From Desulfatitalea sp. (lineage in GTDB: Bacteria > Desulfobacterota > Desulfobacteria > Desulfobacterales > Desulfosarcinaceae), in the NCBI GenBank assembly GCA_013041835.1, contig JABDRH010000213.1:1-7026 (forward strand): a stretch of DNA of 7,026 nt. Reading direction: 5' to 3'. Positions 1 through 6,556 of this stretch are shown in pieces. The notes beneath the pieces were generated by a model. That model was not told where the DNA came from. It did not search any database and saw only the letters and a program-made list of their open reading frames with translations. Numbering within the stretch: the first letter of the stretch is position 1; each line of letters opens with the position of its first letter. A program made the position numbers and the translations under genes.

Positions 1-926
1 GGGTATGCATCATCGGCCCCAACGGCAAGGGCAAGACCACCCTACTCAAGCTGATCAGCAGCCAACTCAAACCACTCGAAGGCGACATCACCTTTCATCC
101 GGGCGTGGCCAGTGGCTTTTACGAGCAGACCAACATCCAGACACTCAACGACCACAACACCATCGAGACGGAGATCATGCAGTGCCATCCGGATGTGGGC
201 CGCCAGCAGGCGCGCAACATTTGCGGCGCCATGCTTTTCGAAGGAGACAACGCCTTGAAGCGGATCAGCGTGCTGTCCGGCGGTGAAAAAGCGCGCGTAA
301 TGCTCGGCAAGCTGTTGGCCACACCGCTTAACCTAGTGTTGCTGGACGAACCGAGCAACCACTTGGACATGGAGTCGTGCGACGCCTTGCTGGCGGCCAT
401 GGATGACTTTGCCGGCGCGCTGATCATGGTGACCCACAACGAGATGTTTCTGCACGCGCTGGCCCAACGGCTGATCGTGTTCCAGGGGGGGGAAGCAACC
501 GTGTTCGAGGGCAGTTACCAGGATTTTCTCGACAATGGGGGCTGGGGCGACGATCCGGCGATCAAGAGCGATGAAAGGAAGGCAGCGCCCGATGATCAGG
601 CGCGCCAATCCCGGAAAGATCTGCGCCGGCTACGCTCGGCCATCATGAGCGAAAACGCACGGACACGGCGCACGGTCGAGTCCGCCATCGCCGACACCGA
701 AGCCATGGTGGAGCAGGAAGAGCATCGCCTGGCTGGCCTCAACAGCGAAATGGTGGCGGCCTCGCAAACCAGGGCCGGTGACCGCATTACATCCCTTTCC
801 CAGCAGATTTACCAGTGCCAGGTGCGCATCGATGAAACCTACACGGCACTGGAGTCGCTTTACAGTGAAAAAGAAGCGCTGGATGCCGAATTGACGACAA
901 AGCTGGCGCAAATTGGAGAGGGTTGA
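1..926 (+). CDS. ABC-F family ATPase, C-terminal half (5' truncated by window edge)
   Basis: This is the last 307 codons of an ABC-F protein, read in frame from base 3 to the TGA at 924-926. ABC-F proteins are soluble twin-ATPase factors that bind the ribosome (EttA, Uup, YbiT, YheS) and are not transporters. The second nucleotide-binding domain is visible: Walker A GPNGKGKT (visible residues 5-12, bases 15-38), signature LSGGE (residues 91-95), Walker B LVLLDEP with the catalytic Glu (about 111-117), the D-loop SNHLD, and the switch His in VTHNE (about residue 145). The LDMES stretch and the FEGSYQDFL end resemble YbiT. After about residue 190 comes a charged, helix-forming tail of about 115 residues that looks like a coiled coil, as in the C-terminal domain of Uup. 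The first ATPase domain and the interdomain linker lie off the left edge, so the subfamily cannot be fixed. It converges with the next gene across a 29-base gap. The family call is very secure; the exact orthology is not. Confidence 0.95.
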   Translation, partial: VCIIGPNGKGKTTLLKLISSQLKPLEGDITFHPGVASGFYEQTNIQTLNDHNTIETEIMQCHPDVGRQQARNICGAMLFEGDNALKRISVLSGGEKARVMLGKLLATPLNLVLLDEPSNHLDMESCDALLAAMDDFAGALIMVTHNEMFLHALAQRLIVFQGGEATVFEGSYQDFLDNGGWGDDPAIKSDERKAAPDDQARQSRKDLRRLRSAIMSENARTRRTVESAIADTEAMVEQEEHRLAGLNSEMVAASQTRAGDRITSLSQQIYQCQVRIDETYTALESLYSEKEALDAELTTKLAQIGEG

Positions 927-956
927 TGGATGGCTGGATGCCGACCGCCCATCAAC
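922..956. terminator. Possible bidirectional stem-loop between convergent genes
   Basis: An 8-bp perfect stem, GTTGATGG (922-929) with CCATCAAC (949-956), encloses a 19-base loop that can itself form a small GGC/GCC hairpin. It spans the end of the ABC-F gene and reaches the stop codon of the opposing gene, where a shared terminator would be expected. No clear T-tract follows on either strand, so it does not meet the standard for an intrinsic terminator and may be chance. Confidence 0.25.
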
Positions 957-1852
957 TACTCATACTTGTCTTTCATTGCGGCCAGGTGTGTTAGATACCG
1001 CTCCCGGTAAAGCAGCCCCTTCTGATTGTTGATATCGTAAAAAAGGTAGTCCAGATGAGGGCGGATGTCCAAGCCGTAAGAGTTGAACTTGGCGGCGTTG
1101 GCCATGTCGATGAGGCGCAAGGCGTAGTAGTTGATCAGCATGCGCAGCTTGCTGTCCCGGCGCAGCAGGTAGCTGCGCCCGCCCAAGGTGTTGAGGAAAA
1201 AGGCGGCGTACTGATAGAGGGTTTTAAGCCGCACCTGGGCCGTTTCAGGCCCTTCGCCGGCGTTGCACACGGTCATCCAGGTAAAAAGCACGGCCATGGC
1301 CGGCTCCACCACGGCCGCTTCACTGTTGAGAATACCCTTGACCAGGTCGATGCGATCCTTGCCCAGCACGCGGTACAGATGGGTGACATTGCGCGTGAGG
1401 GTATACAGATTATCCATCTCGCCCACGTTGGTGGGCGGATCGGCGGCCAGACGGCTGAAAACATCCTGAAACATCTCGTCGGCGCGCATATTGATGCCGG
1501 GCCAAATAAGATAGGCCTTGCTGTCGAGGTACTGAAAAAAGGCAATGGTCTGGGCGGTAATCTTGCGGCAATCGGTGGTATCGGCCTGGATCACCATCAT
1601 GGGCTTATCCGAGCCGAAGGCGCTGTTCATCTCGCGCGGGTCAGGAACCGCCTGAGCCTGGGACGCCGCGATCCGGGAGAGCCGTTGAACTTCGGCCTCC
1701 ATCCTGGCGATACGCTCCAGGCAGGCCTGTTTTTCCACATCGGTGGCCTGTTCCACGGCATGCCCGTGCCACTGGTTGATCCAATAATACCCAAAAAGGC
1801 CGAGCCCCAGGGCCGCGAACACCACCACAACGATTTTAACAGTTTTATCCAT
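956..1852 (-). CDS. Uncharacterised membrane-anchored protein with periplasmic helical domain
   Basis: This encodes a 298-residue protein that I do not recognise. Residues about 6-24 form one hydrophobic helix preceded by Lys3 and Lys6, which predicts an uncleaved N-terminal anchor with the rest outside the inner membrane. There is no lipobox or obvious signal peptidase site. Residues about 36-66 are charged and heptad-like, consistent with a short coiled coil. After a Pro-rich break (VPDP, about 69-72) comes a mostly helical domain (about 85-298) with many aromatic residues, including an IWPGIN stretch near 116-121, a TRNVTHLYRVLGKDRI stretch near 153-168 and a Tyr/Leu-rich C-terminus. The cysteines (44, 95, 197) form no evident metal motif. 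The ATG at 1852 is the first plausible start that places the anchor at the N-terminus, but I see no strong ribosome binding site before it. The stop is TAG (956-958). It stands alone, divergent from the aminopeptidase and convergent with the ABC-F gene, so context gives no function. The + strand frame through the same bases is Gly/His/Val-rich and looks like a shadow. Confidence 0.8.
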   Translation of the reverse strand: MDKTVKIVVVVFAALGLGLFGYYWINQWHGHAVEQATDVEKQACLERIARMEAEVQRLSRIAASQAQAVPDPREMNSAFGSDKPMMVIQADTTDCRKITAQTIAFFQYLDSKAYLIWPGINMRADEMFQDVFSRLAADPPTNVGEMDNLYTLTRNVTHLYRVLGKDRIDLVKGILNSEAAVVEPAMAVLFTWMTVCNAGEGPETAQVRLKTLYQYAAFFLNTLGGRSYLLRRDSKLRMLINYYALRLIDMANAAKFNSYGLDIRPHLDYLFYDINNQKGLLYRERYLTHLAAMKDKYE

Positions 1853-1946
1853 GCATGCCGGCGCGTTGCATCCGATGGTGCCCGATGACGCATACGCATT
1901 TTGACGTATCGGAGTAACAGTCTGCTGATGCCTAAAAAAGTGACCT

Positions 1947-1975
1947 ACTTTACGTCAGCCGTTAAGGCTTTGCAA
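1947..1975 (-). promoter_or_regulatory. Weak candidate promoter for the 298-residue membrane protein gene
   Basis: On the - strand, TTGCAA (1970-1975) and TAAAGT (1947-1952) are 17 bases apart. Each matches the sigma70 consensus at 4 of 6 positions. Transcription would start near 1940 and give a leader of roughly 90 bases. The match is modest and could be chance, though spacing and direction fit the divergent layout. Confidence 0.22.
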
Positions 1976-2009
1976 GGATAAGATGGTCTGCAGCTTTTAT
2001 TCTTCCTTG

Positions 2010-2045
2010 CCCACCCGGCAAGGTACGCTTTACTTGCCGGGTGGG
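2010..2045. repeat. Perfect 13-bp inverted repeat, candidate operator
   Basis: CCCACCCGGCAAG (2010-2022) and CTTGCCGGGTGGG (2033-2045) are exact reverse complements separated by 10 bases. The pair overlaps the predicted -35 box and spacer of the aminopeptidase promoter, as expected for a repressor or activator site. A second, mutually exclusive hairpin exists on the left side: CCTTGCC (2005-2011) with GGCAAGG (2017-2023). No T-tract follows on either strand, so it does not look like an intrinsic terminator. The symmetry is read directly; the operator role is inferred. Confidence 0.6.
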
Positions 2046-2057
2046 GGCGCTTATACT
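2029..2057 (+). promoter_or_regulatory. Candidate sigma70-type promoter of the M1 aminopeptidase gene
   Basis: TTTACT (2029-2034) and TATACT (2052-2057) are separated by 17 bases, with 4 of 6 and 5 of 6 consensus matches. Initiation would be near 2064, giving a leader of about 28 bases before the ATG at 2092. The -35 box lies in the loop and right arm of the inverted repeat at 2010-2045, so regulator binding there would compete with RNA polymerase. This is consensus matching only. Confidence 0.45.
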
Positions 2058-2081
2058 GTGGGTGGCATTCACAAGAAAGAA

Positions 2082-2085
2082 AGGA
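2082..2085 (+). promoter_or_regulatory. Ribosome binding site that decides the aminopeptidase start
   Basis: AGGA within GAAAGGAC lies 6 bases before the ATG at 2092. This favours that ATG over the in-frame GTG at 2041, which has no such site and sits upstream of the predicted -10 box. Confidence 0.6.
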
Positions 2086-2091
2086 CAACCC

Positions 2092-4578
2092 ATGACGGAC
2101 CTGCATCCCCAACGCTACCGGATTCTCATCACCCCCGATCTGGATCGCCACCGCTTCAAAGGCAGCGTGAGCATTGAAATGACCGCCGGCCGGCCGGTGG
2201 ACCGAATCCACCTCAACCTGCTTGAACTCGCCGTGTGGCACTGCCGTCTGGTCAACGGCCGCAAGTGGACCGAGTTGGCCTTCAGCACAACGCCCACCGA
2301 TGAACGCCTGACGATTTATCTGCCCGGCCCGCAGCACGGAGACCTAACCCTCGACATTGCCTACGAAGGCGTGATCAATGATCAGATGGCCGGCTTTTAC
2401 CGCAGCCAAACCGTTATCGACGGACAAACCCATCGCCTGGCCGTTACGCAATTCCAGGAGAGTTCGGCGCGCCGGGTCTTGCCTTGCATGGACGAGCCCT
2501 TGCACAAAGCGATATTCGAGCTCACCCTGACCGTGCCCGACCACCTTGCTGCCATTGCCAACACACTGCCGGAAAAACAGGTGCATCCGGAACCCGGCCT
2601 CAACCAGATCACCTTCGCCCCCACACCGCGCATGTCCACCTATCTGCTTTTTTTTGGGGTCGGCCCTTTTGAAATAACCCACGACAGCCAGGACCGCCGG
2701 GTTCGGCTGGCCCATCTGCCCGGGCAGGGCCATACCACCGGTCTGGGCCTTGCTTTCGGCCGCCGGGCTCTGGCCTTTTGCGAAGAATATTATGGCATTG
2801 CCTATCCCCTGCCCAAAATGGACCTGATCGCCGTACCCGACTTTGCCTTCGGCGCCATGGAGAACTGGGGCGCCATCACCTTTCGGGAAAACCTGCTGCT
2901 GCATTTTGCCGAATCCACCTCCAAGGCCGGCGTACAACGCATTTGCGAAGTGATCGCCCATGAAATCGCCCACCAATGGTTCGGCAACCTGGTCACGCCG
3001 TCCAACTGGCGATATTTGTGGCTCAACGAGAGCTTTGCCACATACTTCGGCTACGGCGTGGTGGCCCACTACCATCCCGAGTGGGAGGTATGGGCCCAGT
3101 TTCTCAACGGTGAAACGGCCACGGCCCTGACCCGGGACGGCCTGCAGGAAACCTTCGCCATCGAAATGCCGGGCGGTAAAGCTGTCGCCATCAACGCCAG
3201 CACGGCCCCCATCATTTACAACAAGGGCGGCAGCATCCTGCGCATGATCGAAGGATTCATCGGTGGCGACGCCTACCAGGAGGGGGTGCGCGGTTATCTG
3301 CGCCAACACCAGTATCAGTGCGCCGAAAGCCGTCATTTATGGGAGGCCTTCGAAGCGGCATCGGCCAAGCCCATCACCGCCATGATGCAAACCTGGATCG
3401 GCCAGCCCGGCCACCCGCTGGTGACGGTGGCGCGTCAAGGCGACGACCTGGTGCTGCACCAAAAGCGCTTTACCTACCTGGATGCGGACAGCGACCAGAC
3501 CTGGGACGTGCCCATCACCCTCACCGCCTGGGACCCAGACGGCCAGCCCAGTGAAATGGCCCTGATGATGCGTGCGCCAAGCGCCACGCTTTCCCTGCCG
3601 CCGGGCACGGCGTATTATAAACTCAACAATCGCCAAACCGGCTTCTACCGCGTGGCCTACGCCGACACGGCCAACTTTCAGGCCCTGGGACGCGCCATCT
3701 CCGATCAGACCCTGCCTGACGAGGATCGCTGGGGAGTGCAAAACGATTTGTTTGCCCTGGTGCGTCAGGGCAGCCGGCCGCTGGCCGACTACCTGGACTT
3801 TCTGGCGCACTTTGACCAGGAGCACGCCTATCTTCCCCTGGCGAGCATTGCCGACCACCTGTTCCAGGCCTTTCTCATTGCATCCGGCCAGGTGCAACAG
3901 CGGATTACCGACCGGGGCCGCCGACTGGTCCGGCAAATTCTGGACCGCATCGGTTGCGAACCCCGGGACGATGATCGCCAAACCACTGCGATTCTCAGGG
4001 ATCGACTGCTCTGGCTGGGAGCCGTGTGGGACCTCGACATGGCCAAGGATTTCGGCCGCGCGCGATTCCGTCAATTGTGCTCGGGCGCGGCGGTACATCC
4101 GGACATCGCCAAAGCGGTCATGCAGATCGGCGCCCGCACCGATGGCGAAGCCGCCCTGACCTGGCTCTGTGAACGCTTTGGCCGCTCGGAAAATGAACAC
4201 GAACGGATGAACATCCTCGCGGCGTTGGGCGCCTTCACCGACGAAGCCCTTATGGAAAGGGCCCTGGCCTTTTCCCTGACGCAGGTCCCCCCGCGCAACC
4301 GCTTCTTTCCCATCGTGGCCGCCGCGGCCAATCCGCTCATGCAAAAGTCGTTGTGGACCTGGTACCAGTCCCGCCTGTCCGAGCTGGAAACCATGCACCC
4401 ATTGCTTTACGAGCGGATCATCACGGCCATCGTTCCTTACGGCGGACTGGGCCGGGAGGATGAGGTGCGAACCTTCGGTGAAGCATATATGGAGCAGCAC
4501 CCGCACATCACCGACGCCATGCGGCTGGCCCTGGAAAACCTTAGGATCAACGCCCGTGCACAGCGGGCATGGGGATGA
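2092..4578 (+). CDS. M1 family zinc aminopeptidase, tricorn-factor/ERAP-like, 828 residues
   Basis: This is a complete cytosolic metallopeptidase that removes N-terminal residues from peptides, probably in peptide recycling. Residues about 1-190 form the N-terminal beta domain, including the TQFQ...ARRVLPCMDEP region (119-136). The catalytic domain carries GAMEN (254-258, substrate amino-terminus binding), HEIAH (290-294) and Glu313 exactly 18 residues on, which together bind zinc, and Tyr376 as the expected transition-state Tyr. GQPGHPLV (437-444) leads into a beta domain, and TGFYRVAY (516-523) opens an ERAP1-C-type helical domain running to the end. GAMENWGAITFRE and this C-terminal domain place it with tricorn-interacting-factor, ERAP and puromycin-sensitive aminopeptidases; E. 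coli PepN differs. Databases may still label it pepN. There is no signal peptide. The start is the ATG at 2092 with AGGA before it; the GTG at 2041 would add 17 residues but overlaps the promoter. One oddity is Gln122 where Glu is usual. An 8-T run at 2648-2655 is in frame. It appears to be transcribed alone. Confidence 0.96.
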   Translation: MTDLHPQRYRILITPDLDRHRFKGSVSIEMTAGRPVDRIHLNLLELAVWHCRLVNGRKWTELAFSTTPTDERLTIYLPGPQHGDLTLDIAYEGVINDQMAGFYRSQTVIDGQTHRLAVTQFQESSARRVLPCMDEPLHKAIFELTLTVPDHLAAIANTLPEKQVHPEPGLNQITFAPTPRMSTYLLFFGVGPFEITHDSQDRRVRLAHLPGQGHTTGLGLAFGRRALAFCEEYYGIAYPLPKMDLIAVPDFAFGAMENWGAITFRENLLLHFAESTSKAGVQRICEVIAHEIAHQWFGNLVTPSNWRYLWLNESFATYFGYGVVAHYHPEWEVWAQFLNGETATALTRDGLQETFAIEMPGGKAVAINASTAPIIYNKGGSILRMIEGFIGGDAYQEGVRGYLRQHQYQCAESRHLWEAFEAASAKPITAMMQTWIGQPGHPLVTVARQGDDLVLHQKRFTYLDADSDQTWDVPITLTAWDPDGQPSEMALMMRAPSATLSLPPGTAYYKLNNRQTGFYRVAYADTANFQALGRAISDQTLPDEDRWGVQNDLFALVRQGSRPLADYLDFLAHFDQEHAYLPLASIADHLFQAFLIASGQVQQRITDRGRRLVRQILDRIGCEPRDDDRQTTAILRDRLLWLGAVWDLDMAKDFGRARFRQLCSGAAVHPDIAKAVMQIGARTDGEAALTWLCERFGRSENEHERMNILAALGAFTDEALMERALAFSLTQVPPRNRFFPIVAAAANPLMQKSLWTWYQSRLSELETMHPLLYERIITAIVPYGGLGREDEVRTFGEAYMEQHPHITDAMRLALENLRINARAQRAWG

Positions 4579-4650
4579 AACAGGCCTATGATTAAGACAG
4601 CAGACAGCCGTTGACCGCTACCTGGAGTCCGGGGTTGGTTTGCCTGCATC
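4579..4650. other. Convergent gap between aminopeptidase and transporter genes
   Basis: This 72-base region separates the two opposing stop codons. I looked for a stem followed by a T-tract on each strand and found none, so termination of both units is unexplained by intrinsic signals. Confidence 0.5.
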
Positions 4651-6504
4651 CTAAAAGGCCGGCAGTTCGCCGAATCCCCTCATGACCCAGTATCCCACGG
4701 TCAGCGCCATCAGGAACAGGTTGGCCACAATCCACATGATGAGCCCTACGCGCAGGAAATCCTTGGGACTCAGGTAGCCGCTGGCGTAAACGATGGCGTT
4801 GGGCGGAGTGCCAATAATCAAACAGTAAGCGAAGGAGGAAGCACAGGCCGTGCCCATCGCGATAAACGGCAAAAAGGTAGTACCCGGATGGGCCAGGCCG
4901 GCCATGTTCAGGGAGACCGGCCCCACGGCCGCCGCAGCCGGACCGTCGGCCATCAGGTTGGTGATGGCGGCGGTCAGGGCATTGTTGGCCATCAGCAGAG
5001 GGATACCGCTGTCCATACCGATCCGGGCCAGTCCTTCGATGGCCGAACGGGCCATCCAGTATGCAGCACCGGTGCTGTCCAGGGTGCGGCCGAAGATAAT
5101 CGCGCCGGCGTAGAGCCACACCACGCCCCAGTCCACCTTCTGCTGGTAATCGCGCCAGTTGACCACGCCGGTGAGCAGGTAGGCCACGGCGCCGGCGATG
5201 GCGATGACGCCGATGCCCAGGCGAATGGGCAGCAGGCCCATGTCATAAAAGGCCTTTTCGGTAAACCAGCCGAACACCATCACCGCGAAGATGATCACGG
5301 CGACGATTTGCTGCCGGCTCCATGGCCCCATTTTATTGATTTCCCGTTCGAGCTGAATCATGGCCGGGGCCAGGGAGACGACCCGCGGCTTGAAGCGCCA
5401 GGTGGTGACAAGCCAGGTGATGGGAACCATGCACAGCACGAAGGGCATGCCGTAGCTAACCCACTGAAAATAGCCGATGTCGATGCCGAACATATCGTTG
5501 AGGTAGGTCATCATGATCACGTTACGCGCGCCACCCGATGGCGCGCCGAAGCCGCCGATGTTGCAGGCCATGGCGATCGTGATCATAAGCATTTTGGCCA
5601 GTTCGGTATCTTCGGGAATTTCGCCCGACAAGCTGTTCTGGTAGAGCAGGATACCGATGGGCAGGAACATGGCCGCCAGGGCGTGATCGGAAATAAAAGA
5701 GGCCAGCGGAGCGATGACGATGAAGAAGATCAGCGTGATCCAGCGAACGTTTGGCACCGCCAAACGCTTAAAAATGGCCAGGCAGACCCGCTTGTCCACA
5801 CCGGTTTTCACGAAGGCGGCGGCGAACATGAGGCTGCCCATGATGAACCAAACCGCGTCGTCCCAGTAGAGCATGGCCACCTCCTGACGGCCCACTACGC
5901 CGGTGAAGACCAGGATCAGGCCGATGCAAAAGGCCACGCCCGGTAAAGGAATGCACTCGGTAAGAAAGCAGAAGACCACAAATACCACCATGGCGATGGC
6001 CACCTGAATCTGCCAGGCACCCTTCCGGGCGGCCTGTTTCTCCCCGCCTTGCAGGGTACTGTAATCGAGCCTGTTTTTCCGCAGATCTAACCCTTGCTGC
6101 ATGACAAGAGCGAATTGCGCATCGCTAAGATGGCCTTGAACATACGCCTGGGCCTTTTTCAGATTCGCGTCACCAGCGCTGATTTTGTATTTCTGGCACC
6201 ACCGCACATCGCGCTTTAAAAAGCGTGCCCTGCTCATAACGCCCATCTGCATGTTCTGCTCCATGATTTGGGCCGCGAGCAACTGCCACTGCTCGGCGTC
6301 GGAGATGCTCGCGTGAAACAGTTGCCGGGTGAAGTATTCGATCACGCGCCGGGGGCCGACGCTGTACTCGGCGCCCACGTCCTGCATGCCGGAAGGGGTC
6401 GGAAGCGCGAGGATCAGAAAGAACAGGACCACTGGGATTAGAAACAGTTTCCAATCCACGAATTTATCGTAACCGGTCGGTTTTGCTTTTTGAGCCACAG
6501 ACAT
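4651..6504 (-). CDS. SLC13/DASS-type anion:Na+ symporter with atypical binding motifs
   Basis: This encodes a 617-residue inner-membrane transporter of the divalent anion:sodium symporter family, whose members carry sulfate, citrate, succinate or other carboxylates. Family marks are LTECIPLPG (181-189), WFIMGSLMFAAAFVKTGVDKR (219-239), FIS...LAAMFLPIGIL (270-286), WGVVWLYAGAIIFGRTLDSTG (459-479) and a well-kept GTPPNAIVYASGY (565-577). There are about 11-12 hydrophobic segments in two repeated halves. The first (about 20-34) is separated from the next (about 165-182) by about 120 mostly polar, helix-forming residues, longer than the short loop usual in the family; by family topology this loop should be periplasmic. 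The two SNT signatures read Ser-Asp-His (272-274) and Thr-Asn-Leu (515-517), and the first-half GTPPN site reads APSGGARN (321-328). The substrate therefore cannot be read from homology. The start is ATG 6504 with a perfect AGGAGGT (6513-6519) 8 bases before it. It follows the CBS gene by 52 bases on the same strand, probably as one operon. Confidence 0.92.
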   Translation of the reverse strand: MSVAQKAKPTGYDKFVDWKLFLIPVVLFFLILALPTPSGMQDVGAEYSVGPRRVIEYFTRQLFHASISDAEQWQLLAAQIMEQNMQMGVMSRARFLKRDVRWCQKYKISAGDANLKKAQAYVQGHLSDAQFALVMQQGLDLRKNRLDYSTLQGGEKQAARKGAWQIQVAIAMVVFVVFCFLTECIPLPGVAFCIGLILVFTGVVGRQEVAMLYWDDAVWFIMGSLMFAAAFVKTGVDKRVCLAIFKRLAVPNVRWITLIFFIVIAPLASFISDHALAAMFLPIGILLYQNSLSGEIPEDTELAKMLMITIAMACNIGGFGAPSGGARNVIMMTYLNDMFGIDIGYFQWVSYGMPFVLCMVPITWLVTTWRFKPRVVSLAPAMIQLEREINKMGPWSRQQIVAVIIFAVMVFGWFTEKAFYDMGLLPIRLGIGVIAIAGAVAYLLTGVVNWRDYQQKVDWGVVWLYAGAIIFGRTLDSTGAAYWMARSAIEGLARIGMDSGIPLLMANNALTAAITNLMADGPAAAAVGPVSLNMAGLAHPGTTFLPFIAMGTACASSFAYCLIIGTPPNAIVYASGYLSPKDFLRVGLIMWIVANLFLMALTVGYWVMRGFGELPAF

Positions 6505-6512
6505 GGTGAATG

Positions 6513-6519
6513 ACCTCCT
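6513..6519 (-). promoter_or_regulatory. Perfect Shine-Dalgarno of the transporter gene
   Basis: AGGAGGT on the - strand lies 8 bases before the ATG at 6504. It is a full complement of the 16S rRNA tail and fixes the start, implying efficient translation in its own right rather than by coupling to the upstream gene. Confidence 0.8.
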
Positions 6520-6522
6520 GGG

Positions 6523-6535
6523 CTGAACTGTTCAG
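6523..6535. repeat. Short palindrome CTGAAC-T-GTTCAG in the CBS/transporter gap
   Basis: Perfect 6-bp arms flank one central base, just upstream of the transporter's ribosome binding site. It could be a protein-binding half-site pair or chance. A one-base loop makes it unsuitable as an RNA hairpin unless the inner pairs open. Confidence 0.35.
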
Positions 6536-6556
6536 AGCGCTTTCACGGGCCCCTGC

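Noticed and set aside
485..492. Run of eight G in the ABC-F gene, possible phase-variable or frameshift site
   Set aside because: The frame is intact across it (Gln-Gly-Gly-Glu) and conserved sequence continues; a single sequence gives no sign of length variation.
1055..1888. Long + strand open frame opposite the 298-residue membrane protein
   Set aside because: Its product is Gly/His/Val-rich without domain structure, typical of an antisense shadow in GC-rich DNA; the - strand frame has a proper membrane anchor and coiled coil.
1882..1912. Imperfect dyad CCGAT...ATCGG with repeated TGACG in the divergent gap
   Set aside because: The arms are short and interrupted, with no relation to a promoter box; too weak to call a site.
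2010..2045. Inverted repeat as a rho-independent terminator
   Set aside because: No T-tract follows the stem on either strand, and it lies between divergent genes where no transcript needs to end.
2648..2655. Run of eight T followed by GGGG in the aminopeptidase gene, possible slippery site
   Set aside because: The normal frame (Leu-Leu-Phe-Phe-Gly) is family-like and complete; no downstream structure or alternative product supports programmed frameshifting.
2344..4506. Two long - strand open frames (about 330 and 389 codons) inside the aminopeptidase gene
   Set aside because: They lie opposite a gene with a full set of M1 catalytic motifs and have low-complexity Gly/His/Gln composition, so they are shadows.
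4888..5946. + strand open frame of about 352 codons opposite the transporter
   Set aside because: Its product is extremely His/Gly/Asp-rich, the usual mirror of hydrophobic membrane codons; the - strand is a clear transporter.
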